A DNA stretch of 31,669 bases from DASUPK01 sp046732465 (lineage in GTDB: Bacteria > Actinomycetota > Thermoleophilia > Solirubrobacterales > 70-9): positions 1-31,669 of the forward strand of contig JBKPND010000021.1 in the NCBI GenBank assembly GCA_046732465.1. The letters run 5' to 3'. This document shows, piece by piece, positions 20,934-28,492 of this stretch. Numbering within the stretch: position 1 is the stretch's first letter; each line of letters begins with the position of its first letter. The notes under the pieces were generated by a model. It was not told the DNA's origin. It searched no databases and worked only from the letters and a program-made list of their open reading frames with translations. A program made the position numbers and the translations under genes.

Positions 20934-21713
20934 ATGAGCGGGATCGCAAACGGCCAACATCACCGTCGGCCACAAAAATCGCCGACGAATGCCCGCCGCC
21001 GGATCGACGGGCGGGCAATCTGGATAGTCGCGACGATCGTCGCGGCCACGGCCGTCATCGGCCTGACCGGCTGCGACCTGGGCCCGAAGCCGGACCTGGA
21101 CCGCGGTCAGCAGCTCTTCACCCAGAAATGCGGCAGCTGCCACACGCTGACCGGCGCGGGGACCAACGGCGCCGTCGGCCCCAATCTCGACTACGCCTTC
21201 AAGCAGGCGCGGGCCAACGGCCAGGACCCCGACACGTTCGAGGGGGTGATCAAGGCGCAGGTCGAGTTCCCGCGTCCCGCCTCGCCCGAGCAGACCGACG
21301 TCTACATGCCCGCCAAGCTGGTCGAGGGTGACGACCTGGACGACGTCGCCGCCTACGTCGCCAGCGTCGCCGGCGTGCCCGGCATCAAGCCGCCGGTCTT
21401 CGCCCCGCCGCAGTTCTTTGCCACCAACTGCGGCGGCTGCCACACGCTCGCGGCGGCGGCGACGACCGGCACTACCGGGCCGGACCTCGATGACGCCCTG
21501 AAGGGCATGAGCGCCCAGCAGATCTCCCAGTCGATCACCGACCCGAACGCCGTGATCGCGCCGGGCTATCAGCCGAACGTGATGCCCCAGAACTTCGGTC
21601 AGACCCTGCAGCCCGATCAGCTCCAGCAGCTGGTCTCCTACCTGCAGACGTCCGTCGGTGGCGGCGGCGGCGCTGCCGCGGGGGGAGGAGGCGGCGGAGG
21701 CGGCAAGAAGTAG
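20934..21713 (+). CDS. Diheme c-type cytochrome, probable lipoprotein
   Basis: This 259-residue electron-transfer protein is probably anchored on the outer face of the membrane. A membrane-spanning or signal segment (about 28-46) ends in a lipobox-like VIGLTGC with C47 as the possible lipid-bearing residue. Two class I cytochrome c domains follow, with heme-binding CGSCH (66-70) and CGGCH (166-170). Likely sixth ligands are M125 (VYMPAKL) and M217 (NVMPQNFG). The C-terminus is a glycine run with a KK end. It could donate electrons to the CuA centre of the intact oxidase at 27680, since no mono- or diheme domain is fused to that CtaC. A strong hairpin follows the stop codon. Confidence 0.9.
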   Translation: MSGIANGQHHRRPQKSPTNARRRIDGRAIWIVATIVAATAVIGLTGCDLGPKPDLDRGQQLFTQKCGSCHTLTGAGTNGAVGPNLDYAFKQARANGQDPDTFEGVIKAQVEFPRPASPEQTDVYMPAKLVEGDDLDDVAAYVASVAGVPGIKPPVFAPPQFFATNCGGCHTLAAAATTGTTGPDLDDALKGMSAQQISQSITDPNAVIAPGYQPNVMPQNFGQTLQPDQLQQLVSYLQTSVGGGGGAAAGGGGGGGGKK

Positions 21714-21715
21714 AC

Positions 21716-21762
21716 GGCTGTCCGGACTTTGGGGCCTATACGGCCCTCAACTCCGGACAGCC
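21716..21762 (+). terminator. Nested hairpin terminator after the diheme cytochrome
   Basis: The outer arms GGCTGTCCGGA (21716-21726) and TCCGGACAGCC (21752-21762) match over 11 bp. An inner GGGCC/GGCCC pair lies in the loop. It starts 2 bases after the stop codon and sits before the end of a converging gene, so it may act in both directions. There is no U-tract. Confidence 0.7.
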
Positions 21763-21790
21763 CCACTGATTTCCCAGGCCCGCGCGCGCC

Positions 21791-21970
21791 CTAGCGCTCG
21801 GCTGGATCGGACCCATAGCGGCGCCAATCCTGGATCAGGTTCCAGGTTCTCCAGAGCCCGATGCCGACGAGGATCGCGCCAACGATCGCACCGGCAAGTG
21901 AGCCGACCAGGAGCGCAACCGCGATCACGATGGCGGCCGCGACGCCGAACATGATCAGCACGCGGAACAT
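21791..21970 (-). CDS. Small two-helix membrane protein
   Basis: This 59-residue protein has a strong GAGGGGGA-type ribosome-binding site directly before the ATG at 21970. Most of it is hydrophobic (MFRVLIMFGVAAAIVIAVA, then a glycine-alanine-rich second helix), with a basic/aromatic C-terminal tail (WRTWNLIQDWRRYGSDPAER). The glycine spacing could let helices pack or oligomerise. No family is recognised. It stands alone, convergent with the cytochrome gene and divergent from the secreted 490-residue protein gene. Confidence 0.6.
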   Translation of the reverse strand: MFRVLIMFGVAAAIVIAVALLVGSLAGAIVGAILVGIGLWRTWNLIQDWRRYGSDPAER

Positions 21971-22043
21971 GTCCCCCTCGTTGCGGAGCGGATTGCGGGG
22001 CGGGTTGTCGGGCGTCTCGTCCAGCTGAGGAGGCCTTCGCGAC

Positions 22044-22098
22044 CGGGGGGTTCCCGCGGAAGATCGCGGGTTTTCCCCGATCAAGGTTATGCATCCCC
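22044..22098. other. Structured divergent intergenic region
   Basis: The 146-bp gap between divergent genes holds a 6-bp hairpin, CCCGCG-GAAGAT-CGCGGG (22053-22070), followed by TTTT. It lies inside a wider CGGGGGG (22044-22050)/CCCCCCG pairing ending near 22098. It could be a leader attenuator for the plus-strand gene. I could not match it to a known riboswitch class. Confidence 0.3.
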
Positions 22099-22116
22099 CC
22101 GCCGACATGGGGTGGT

Positions 22117-23589
22117 ATGCACGTTCGGAGGCTTGTGGCGGCGGTCGTCGCCTGCGCGATCACCGTAACCGGAATCTCAACCGAGCTCGCAACCGCGAGC
22201 CCCTCGTCCCAGGCGTCATCGGCCAAGGCCAAGAAGCCCAAGGCCAAGAGGCGCCACCGCACGGGCGGCAAGGTCCGTCTCGCCTGGCCGTACACGAAGA
22301 AGGGTCGCCCGAGCGATCCGCTGGCACGGTGGCTCGCGCGTCAGGCGGGACCGGTCTGCGGCAAGTCCCGCGAGAAGAGGCACAAGAGCTGCCCCAAGCT
22401 GCGCGTGAAGCACAGGCGGGGGGCCCGCAAGTCGGAGTCACTCGCGGTCCCGAGCGTGGACAGGGGTCCGAAGCGGCTCGACTCCTCGCCCGTCGCGACA
22501 ATCTCCTCCCCGGTCGCCAGGACCGCCGCGCTCACCACGCCCCTCGCCCTGACCCGCTCGTACCAGATCCCGAGCGGCGACCCCTCCTACAGCCGCCTGC
22601 TCAACTGGTCCTGGACCTACGACTCGGCCGTCACGGCCGCCTCCTTCATCGCGACCGGGAACTCGGCGCAGGCGAAGCAGCTGCTCGACCAGCTCGCCGC
22701 GCTCCAGTACACCAACGGCTCGATCGACATCGCCTTCGACGTCTCGACCGGGCAGGGAGCCGGCATGTACCGCGCCGGCACGATCGCCTGGATCGGCCTG
22801 GCCGCGACCAAGTACGACGCCCGCTTCGACGTCTCCACCTACCGCTCGATGGCGAAGAAGGCCGCCGACTACCTGCTGACGCTCCAGGGCACCGACGGGC
22901 TGATCAGGGGCGGGCCGGGCCTCCCCTGGTACTCCACCCAGCACAACCTGCTCGCCTACGTCTTCCTCGGGCATCTGGCGCTCGAGCTGCAGGACGCGGG
23001 TGACTCGAGCGGCTTCTCGAAGTACGGCGGCGCCGCCTACGCCATCGGCAACGCGATCGAGGACGACCTGCTCACCGGCAACGGCTCGAGCACCCACTTC
23101 ATCCAGGGCCTCGGCGACACGACAGTGCCGCTCGACGTCCAGGTCCTCGGCGCGCTCTTCGAGGAAGTGAACGACCACAGCACCACGGCCGACAGAGTCC
23201 TGACCTACGCGAAGAACAACTTCGGCGTCTCGGGCCGCTCCGTGGTCAAGTCGACCAACCCCGCGACCTACAACAACACCTACCAGGCAAGCGGCCCCTT
23301 CTCCGGCTACAAGCCCTACCTGGGCTCGAGCACGCCGGACATCCTCTGGTTCGAGGCGACGCCGATGGTGCGCCTGGCGAGCTCCGTCATCGGCCAGAGC
23401 ACCAGCACGCTGGACGGCTGGATCACGGCCTGGAAGGGGATCACCAGCAGCTCGGTCGGTCCGCTGCAGGCGAACCAGACCCTGACCAACGCCACCCTCG
23501 GCGTCGAGTATCACGTCTGGCCGGCGGCGGCCCCCGGTGCCTGGGTCATCCTGGCCCAGCAGGCGCCGACCTTCTTCACGTCCTACTGA
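22117..23589 (+). CDS. Secreted protein with six-hairpin (alpha/alpha-toroid)-like domain
   Basis: This 490-residue exported protein has a signal peptide (MHVRRLVAAVVACAITVTG, cleavage likely near ATA-SP at about residue 28). A very basic Lys/Arg-rich region of about 80 residues follows, with two cysteines (C81 and about C92). A threonine/serine linker leads to a globular domain from about 145 to the end. That domain shows repeating helical pairs with aromatic and glycine-rich turns (GTIAWIGLAATKYDARF, ADYLLTLQGTDGLIRGG, WYSTQHNLLAYVFLGHLALE, ILWFEATPMVRLA). These resemble the six-hairpin glycosidase fold, though no catalytic pair can be assigned with confidence. The basic segment may bind anionic cell-wall polymers. 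A polysaccharide-processing role is inferred only. Confidence 0.6.
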   Translation: MHVRRLVAAVVACAITVTGISTELATASPSSQASSAKAKKPKAKRRHRTGGKVRLAWPYTKKGRPSDPLARWLARQAGPVCGKSREKRHKSCPKLRVKHRRGARKSESLAVPSVDRGPKRLDSSPVATISSPVARTAALTTPLALTRSYQIPSGDPSYSRLLNWSWTYDSAVTAASFIATGNSAQAKQLLDQLAALQYTNGSIDIAFDVSTGQGAGMYRAGTIAWIGLAATKYDARFDVSTYRSMAKKAADYLLTLQGTDGLIRGGPGLPWYSTQHNLLAYVFLGHLALELQDAGDSSGFSKYGGAAYAIGNAIEDDLLTGNGSSTHFIQGLGDTTVPLDVQVLGALFEEVNDHSTTADRVLTYAKNNFGVSGRSVVKSTNPATYNNTYQASGPFSGYKPYLGSSTPDILWFEATPMVRLASSVIGQSTSTLDGWITAWKGITSSSVGPLQANQTLTNATLGVEYHVWPAAAPGAWVILAQQAPTFFTSY

Positions 23590-23597
23590 GCCGTACC

Positions 23598-23614
23598 GCC
23601 TCATCGGGCGAGGC
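23598..23614. terminator. Weak hairpin between convergent genes
   Basis: GCCTC (23598-23602) and GAGGC (23610-23614) enclose a 7-base loop between the stops of the secreted-protein gene and the SnoaL-like gene. It has a short stem and no U-tract. Confidence 0.3.
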
Positions 23615-24009
23615 TAGAGCGCGGCCAACGCCTCCTCGCGCGTGTCGAAGACGGTCCTGGCCCGGATCCGTCCCTCGGGGCTGAACCAGTAGACGGCCTG
23701 AAAGGTCATCTCTCCCTCGGCCCCACTCTCCCTGCCGCGACCCCAAACCCGCTCGACCACCGCCAAGGCGTCGTCGCTCTCACCTAGCACCTCGACGAGG
23801 GTCACCTCGAACTCCTCCCACTCCTGGCGCACCAGCCTCATCCACTCCACGACCCCGTCGGGGCCCCTATAGACGTCCTCCATGCCGGGGAACAGCCCCA
23901 GGGTCCCCCACTCCACGTCGTCGGTGACCTGCTCGGCCGGCCATGAATGGTCGTCACGGTTGAATGCGGCGTATCCCTCCCTGAGCGTCTCCTGCGCGTC
24001 GCCCGGCAC
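23614..24009 (-). CDS. SnoaL/NTF2-like protein at the end of the oxidase operon
   Basis: This protein of about 131 residues begins PGDAQETLREGYAAFNRDD and carries the NTF2-like pattern: an N-terminal helix, EWGTLGLFPGMEDVYRG, a VVEWMRLVRQEWEEFEV helix and strands through MTFQAVYWFSPEGRIRARTV. It is related in type to the gene at 9204-9623 but not a close copy. The GTG at 24009 follows the ctaE stop by 20 bases; the start is uncertain because no strong ribosome-binding site is seen. Its place as last gene of the oxidase operon may be incidental. Confidence 0.65.
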   Translation of the reverse strand: MPGDAQETLREGYAAFNRDDHSWPAEQVTDDVEWGTLGLFPGMEDVYRGPDGVVEWMRLVRQEWEEFEVTLVEVLGESDDALAVVERVWGRGRESGAEGEMTFQAVYWFSPEGRIRARTVFDTREEALAAL

Positions 24010-24029
24010 GGCGAACGATGTACCTACAG

Positions 24030-24650
24030 CTAGAGGACGTAGACGGTGGTGAAGACGATGATCCACATGACGTCGACGAAGTGCCAGTAGATGCCGGGCA
24101 CCTCGACCCCGAGGTGGTCCTTCGCCTCCGGGCCGTAGTGGCCGCGGAAGGCGCGAATGTTCGCGATCGCCAACAGGATCAGGCCGACCGTGACGTGTGC
24201 GCCGTGCAGGCCGGTGAGGCCGTAGAAGATCGAGCCGAAGGCGTCGTCGCGCGCGCTGAAGCCGATGTGGACGTACTCGTTGACCTGCACGAAGAGGAAG
24301 GTGAGGCCGAGCAGGAAAGTGGTCATCAGACCCATCTGGAGGCCGCGCCGGTTGTTCCTGCGAATCGACTCGAGCGCCCAGTGCATTGTGAAGCTCGAAG
24401 AGACCAGGATCGCGGTGTTCATCCCAGCGACTGCGACCGGGAGCTCGAATGGATCGGGAGGCCAGGGACCCTCGTTGGCGACGACCCTGAGGAAGAAGTA
24501 CGAGGCGAAGAACGCCCCGAACAGCATCACCTCGGAGACGATGAAGAGCAGGATGCCGAGGGTTTGGCGGTCTATCCGCGAGCTCTGATTCGCCTCCGGC
24601 GGATGGGGGTGCTCCTCGACGTGAGGAACGGCGACTGAGGCGGACTCCAT
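24030..24650 (-). CDS. ctaE: Cytochrome c oxidase subunit III
   Basis: This 206-residue membrane protein is of the short, five-helix bacterial type. Family motifs are GILLFIVSEVMLFGAFFASY (with the conserved glutamate E40), a TGLHGAHVTVG segment and the C-terminal YWHFVDVMWIIVFTTVYVL. Subunit III supports proton uptake and stability of subunit I. The ATG at 24650 overlaps the stop of the USP-like gene by one base (TGATG). An open frame upstream of it is a shadow. It pairs with the intact CtaC and CtaD encoded upstream; the CoxA-like/CoxB-like set has no subunit III gene next to it. Confidence 0.95.
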   Translation of the reverse strand: MESASVAVPHVEEHPHPPEANQSSRIDRQTLGILLFIVSEVMLFGAFFASYFFLRVVANEGPWPPDPFELPVAVAGMNTAILVSSSFTMHWALESIRRNNRRGLQMGLMTTFLLGLTFLFVQVNEYVHIGFSARDDAFGSIFYGLTGLHGAHVTVGLILLAIANIRAFRGHYGPEAKDHLGVEVPGIYWHFVDVMWIIVFTTVYVL

Positions 24651-25705
24651 CAGGCGGCCTCCCCTGCACCGACCGCAGCGGGCTCCGGCGCGGCGCTGTA
24701 GGGCTCGGTGCTCGACTCGATGTGCTCGACGGGCTTGTCCGTGATTCCCTGCACCTTCTCGACGAGGCCCTCCTCGAGCCACTTCGATTGCTCGCCCTGC
24801 AGGGTCGAGATCAGGATCTCGTCGATCCGGTAGTGCTCGATCGCGTTCTGAATCGCGGGATAGGGCTCGGGGCTCATCGGCTGCCCGGTGGCGTCGATCT
24901 CGTGCCGGTACATCTCGGCCAGCGTCGCCGCGAGGCGCGAGGCGATCTCCTCGCGCGTGATCGCTCCCGAGCGCGGGCAGATGAACGTGTACCGGTGGGG
25001 CCGCTCGCGGGCTCGCTCCAGCAGGCGGCTGACCAGGTCCTTGCTGTTCACGGTCTGGGTCGCAACGACCAGGGTGTGGGTGACGTCCCAGCGCACCGCG
25101 TCGTCATCAACCCGAACGGGGATGTGCTCGACCCGGCCGTAGTGCGACTTGGCCCATTCGACGAGGTTCTTCCGCATCAGGCCGAAGCGGGTGTCGTAGA
25201 GGCAGGAGAGCAGGATGTAGTCGGGCTGGGTGGCGCGGACTGCGTCGTCGAGGGCGAGGGCGGGCTCCGGATCCATCACCGCGCCCTCGGAGGCGATCCC
25301 GAACTCGCGAAGCACCGACTGGGTGACGTCGACCCGGCTCTGGGCCGCGTCGCGACGCTCCTCGACGTCCACAAGCTGGCCCACGATCGGCAGGTTCTGC
25401 GGGGCGACGGCAGCGAAGTAGTCGGCGCCGGCCTCCGAGAGCTCGCGACAGGCCGTGAGCATCTTGCGGCCGCCGGCGACCTCATTGAGGAAGATCAGGA
25501 CCCGCTTCACGCCCTCGCGCGAGGGCGGCGGGTCGGGATCTCCGAAGGTCGCCACCTCGCGCTTGGCGACCACCTCGGAGGCGTGCTCGGACGGCGTCCC
25601 GACGTCGGTGATCGCCGACTCGCCCTGGTCGGGCTCGACGGCGGGGTCGGTGCGCTGCTGCTCCTCCCCCGGCGGGGCCTCCGTGGTGCGGGTCTCGTCC
25701 GTCAC
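24650..25705 (-). CDS. Tandem USP-like (Rossmann-type) soluble protein within the oxidase operon
   Basis: This 351-residue protein has a disordered acidic N-terminus (about 1-60) followed by two alpha/beta units that look like universal-stress-protein folds. The first is about 66-195 (VKRVLIFLNEVAGGRKMLTA, then PDYILLSCLYDTRFG). The second is about 205-335 (THTLVVATQTVNSKDLVSRL, then IDEILISTLQGEQSKWLEEG). A classic ATP-binding G-x2-G-x9-G(S/T) motif is not clear. The tail is Ala/Pro/Glu-rich. No membrane helix is present, so it would act on the cytoplasmic face. It overlaps both neighbours (GTGA with ctaD, TGATG with ctaE), so its production is tied to the oxidase subunits. A regulatory or assembly role is inferred. 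Confidence 0.6.
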   Translation of the reverse strand: MTDETRTTEAPPGEEQQRTDPAVEPDQGESAITDVGTPSEHASEVVAKREVATFGDPDPPPSREGVKRVLIFLNEVAGGRKMLTACRELSEAGADYFAAVAPQNLPIVGQLVDVEERRDAAQSRVDVTQSVLREFGIASEGAVMDPEPALALDDAVRATQPDYILLSCLYDTRFGLMRKNLVEWAKSHYGRVEHIPVRVDDDAVRWDVTHTLVVATQTVNSKDLVSRLLERARERPHRYTFICPRSGAITREEIASRLAATLAEMYRHEIDATGQPMSPEPYPAIQNAIEHYRIDEILISTLQGEQSKWLEEGLVEKVQGITDKPVEHIESSTEPYSAAPEPAAVGAGEAA

Positions 25706-27618
25706 GACGGCGCCCCCACCCCGGCCCTCTCGGGCTGTCTGACCTCGGCCTCCTCGCCGGGCATGATCACGTGGCGCGCCCCAGGCACGCCGAACTCGTA
25801 GGGCCCGCCGACCACCCGGGGGATCTCATCGAAGTTGAACACCGGCGGCGGCGAGGAGACCTGCCACTCGATGGTTTTGGCTCGCCAGGGGTTCGGGCCC
25901 GCCTTCGGACCGAAGCGCCAGCTGACGATCATGTTGTAGAGGAAGATCAGCTGGGCGGCACCGAGCAGGAACGCGCAGCAGGAAATGAACAGGTTCCAGT
26001 CCCCGAACTGGGCCGAGTAGTCGGCGACACGGCGCGGCATCCCCTCCATCCCGATCCAGTGCATCGGGATGAACGTGCCGAGCATGCCGACCAGCGTCAG
26101 CCAGAAGTGGACCCGGCCGAGCTTCTCGTCGTACATCCGCCCGGTCATCTTCGGGAACCAGTGGTAGATGCCGGCGAAGATCGTGAACACCGAGCCGCCG
26201 AAGAGCACGAAGTGGATGTGGGCGACGACGAAGTAGGTGTCCGAGACGTGGATGTCGATCGGGATCATCCCGAGCATCACGCCCGAGATCCCGCCGATCG
26301 TGAAGGTGGCGACGAAGCCGAGGGCGAAGAGCATCGCCGTCGATCTCAGGTGGATCACCCCTTGGAAGAGCGTGGCGTGCCAGGCGAAGTTCTTGATCCC
26401 CGTGGGTACCGCGATCAGCAGGGTGGTGATCATCATCGGCACCCGCAGCCAGCTGAACATCCCGGCGACGAACATGTGGTGGGCCCAGACCGAGTAGGAG
26501 AGCACCACGATCCCGATCAGAGCCAGCGCCATCAGCCGGTAGCCGAAGATCGGCTTGCGCGAGTGCGCCGAGATCACCTCGCTGACGATCCCGAATCCCG
26601 GCAGCATCATGATGTAGACGGCCGGGTGGGAGTAGAACCAGAAGATGTGCTGGTAGCTGATCACGTCGCCGCCGAAGGCGGCCTGGAAGAAGTTCGTGTG
26701 CAGGGCGCGGTCGAAGAGCACCATGAACTGCACCCCGGCGATGAAGGGCGTCGCCGCGACCACCAGCAGCGAGGTCGACAGGTTCGCCCAGACCAGCAGC
26801 GGCAGGCGCCAGAAGTTCATCCCCGGAGCCCGCATGGTCACGATCGTGACCAGGAAGTTCAGCGCCGTGGCGATTGACGAGGCCCCGGCGAACTGCACCC
26901 CGAGGTTGAAGAACGACTGGCCTAAGGGGGCCCCGGTCGAGAGCGGCGCGTAGCCCGTCCAGCCGGCGTCGAAGGCGCCGCCGGGCGCCAGGAAGCTGCC
27001 GACGAACAGGAAGCCCGCAATCGGCAGCATCCAGAAGGAGAGGGCGTTGAGGCGCGGAAACGCCATGTCCGGCGCCCCGATCATCAGCGGCAGGACGTAG
27101 TTCGCGATCCCGGCGAAGACCGGGATGACGAAGACGAAGATCATGATCGCCGCGTGGGCTGAGAAGAGGCTGTTGAACATCCCCGGGTCGACGATCTGGG
27201 TGCCGGGCTGAGCCAGCTCGGCCCGCATGATCATCGCCATGAGCCCGCCGATGAAGAAGAAGACGAAGGTCGTGCAGATGTACTGGATGCCGATGACCTT
27301 GTGGTCGGTGTTGACCTTGAAGTAGTCGCGCCAGGTGTAGGCCCCGTGGTCGTCGTGCTCGCGCTCCTTCGGGAAGGTCGGGGCGCCGACCGCCCAGCGC
27401 AGCCAGTAGTCGAAGCAGCCGATGCCGACCAGGAACCCGAGCGGGGCGGTGATCGCGGGCACGATCACCTGCGGGTAGCCGGTCTGCACGGTCTGGAATG
27501 CGGGCAAGCCCGAGACCTTGCGGAGCACGACCACCAGCGCGAAGCCGAAGGCTCCCGCCAGGATCGTGTAGGTCAGGGCTCGCCACCAGCCCGGCCTCCG
27601 GAACAGGGCCGCAGTCAT
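25702..27618 (-). CDS. ctaD: Cytochrome c oxidase subunit I, A2-type, catalytically intact
   Basis: This 638-residue protein is the catalytic core of a heme-copper oxidase. Ligands: H155 and H469 for the low-spin heme; H331, H380 and H381 for CuB; and H467 for heme a3. Y335 is the CuB-linked tyrosine in YSHPAVY. That YS motif, with no Glu at the HPEV position, marks the A2 subtype. D184 and N191 (GAPDMAFPRLN) start the D-channel; T406 and K409 (PTGIK) belong to the K-channel; R529-R530 hold the heme propionates. A roughly 90-residue N-terminal extension adds hydrophobic segments near 15-33 and 51-70, making it longer than the usual 540-580 residues. Start and stop overlap the neighbouring small ORF and the USP-like gene. 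It is the intact reference for the ligand-less paralog at 16316-18028. Confidence 0.97.
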   Translation of the reverse strand: MTAALFRRPGWWRALTYTILAGAFGFALVVVLRKVSGLPAFQTVQTGYPQVIVPAITAPLGFLVGIGCFDYWLRWAVGAPTFPKEREHDDHGAYTWRDYFKVNTDHKVIGIQYICTTFVFFFIGGLMAMIMRAELAQPGTQIVDPGMFNSLFSAHAAIMIFVFVIPVFAGIANYVLPLMIGAPDMAFPRLNALSFWMLPIAGFLFVGSFLAPGGAFDAGWTGYAPLSTGAPLGQSFFNLGVQFAGASSIATALNFLVTIVTMRAPGMNFWRLPLLVWANLSTSLLVVAATPFIAGVQFMVLFDRALHTNFFQAAFGGDVISYQHIFWFYSHPAVYIMMLPGFGIVSEVISAHSRKPIFGYRLMALALIGIVVLSYSVWAHHMFVAGMFSWLRVPMMITTLLIAVPTGIKNFAWHATLFQGVIHLRSTAMLFALGFVATFTIGGISGVMLGMIPIDIHVSDTYFVVAHIHFVLFGGSVFTIFAGIYHWFPKMTGRMYDEKLGRVHFWLTLVGMLGTFIPMHWIGMEGMPRRVADYSAQFGDWNLFISCCAFLLGAAQLIFLYNMIVSWRFGPKAGPNPWRAKTIEWQVSSPPPVFNFDEIPRVVGGPYEFGVPGARHVIMPGEEAEVRQPERAGVGAPS

Positions 27619-27683
27619 ACCTGCCGTCCTTCCATCGTGTGGATTATCCCAATCGTGGGCACGTCGATCTCCCCGGTGTTCAC
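27615..27683 (-). CDS. 22-residue micro-ORF bridging ctaC and ctaD
   Basis: The frame starts on a GTG that overlaps the ctaC stop (GTGA). It encodes VNTGEIDVPTIGIIHTMEGR plus two residues and stops on a TGA that overlaps the ctaD start (ATGA). It fills the whole gap between the two subunit genes with 4-base overlaps at both ends. It may act as a translational relay that couples ctaC to ctaD translation, or encode a peptide. Chance overlap is possible because it is short. Confidence 0.4.
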   Translation of the reverse strand: MNTGEIDVPTIGIIHTMEGRQV

Positions 27684-28441
27684 TGCCTGACCACCTTCGG
27701 CGTCGTCTCGCCCGGTTTCGGCTCGGTCGCCGGGATCGGCGGCTGTTTGGCCGCCCACTGGTCGAACGCCCCCTGCGAGGGCTCGACGACCACCGGCGCC
27801 CTCATCGTCGCGTGACCGAAGCCACAGAGCTCGGTGCAGACCAGGGTCAGGTCCTCGGCCTTGGTCGGAGTGATGTAGGCGCGGGTCGTGATCCCCGGGA
27901 CGGCGTCCTTCTTGATCCGCCACTCGGGCACCCAGAACGAATGCAGCACGTCGAGGGTGTGCATCCGGAACTCGATCTGCCGGTCGACCGGCACGTGCAG
28001 CTCGCGGGAGGTCGTTCCCTGCTCCGGGTAGTTGAAGTGCCACTCGTACTGCTGGGCGTAGACGTCGACCACCATCCGGTCGGGATCGTGGGCCTCGATG
28101 TCCGACAGCGTGATCCACGAGTAGATCGCTCCGAAGAGGACGATCACCGTGGGGATCACGGTCCAGGCGATCTCCAGGCGGGTGTTGCCGTGGATCGGCG
28201 CCCCGTCCGACTCGTCGCCCGGACGTGCCCGCCACCGCCACACCGAGTAGACGAGCATGACCATGACGATCGAGAAGACGAACGAGGAGAGCACGATCAT
28301 CACGTCCAGCAGATCGTCGATCTTCGGCGCGGCGGTCGAAGCCTCCTCGCCGTTCCAGTTCGGGATCAGCATGATCACCGAGGTGACGACGGTGAGGACG
28401 AGCACCGCAATGATCAGCTTGAGAATCGGGACGCCCCGCAT
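27680..28441 (-). CDS. ctaC: Cytochrome c oxidase subunit II with intact CuA site
   Basis: This 253-residue protein has an N-terminal hydrophobic signal-like segment (5-26), two membrane helices (about 46-68 and 90-110) and an outer cupredoxin domain. The CuA ligands are all present: H167 (VLHSFWVP), C202, E204, C206, H210 and M213 (CTELCGFGHATM). The aromatic electron-entry patch is QQYEWHFNYPE. No cytochrome c domain is fused, so electrons must come from a separate cytochrome; the diheme protein at 20934 is a candidate. A TAGAAT box ends 8 bases before the ATG, suggesting that a leaderless operon transcript starts here, 51 bp after the glycosyltransferase stop. Confidence 0.96.
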   Translation of the reverse strand: MRGVPILKLIIAVLVLTVVTSVIMLIPNWNGEEASTAAPKIDDLLDVMIVLSSFVFSIVMVMLVYSVWRWRARPGDESDGAPIHGNTRLEIAWTVIPTVIVLFGAIYSWITLSDIEAHDPDRMVVDVYAQQYEWHFNYPEQGTTSRELHVPVDRQIEFRMHTLDVLHSFWVPEWRIKKDAVPGITTRAYITPTKAEDLTLVCTELCGFGHATMRAPVVVEPSQGAFDQWAAKQPPIPATEPKPGETTPKVVRQ

Positions 28442-28449
28442 CGGGCCGG

Positions 28450-28455
28450 ATTCTA
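28450..28455 (-). promoter_or_regulatory. -10 box (TAGAAT) of the ctaC operon
   Basis: TAGAAT ends 8 bases before the ctaC ATG. There is no Shine-Dalgarno sequence, and the spacer CCGGCCCG resembles those of other starts in the window. Confidence 0.5.
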
Positions 28456-28492
28456 TTCACCGAACCTGAAGGGCCCGCCCCGGCCTTGTGCC

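Noticed and set aside
21655..21713. GGC/GGA repeat at the end of the cytochrome gene as a DNA repeat element
   Set aside because: It is the codon run for a polyglycine tail in frame with the cytochrome, not an independent repeat.
22044..22116. Possible c-di-AMP or other riboswitch before the secreted-protein gene
   Set aside because: Hairpins are present, but I could not match the conserved core of any riboswitch class I know. It was kept only as a structured region.
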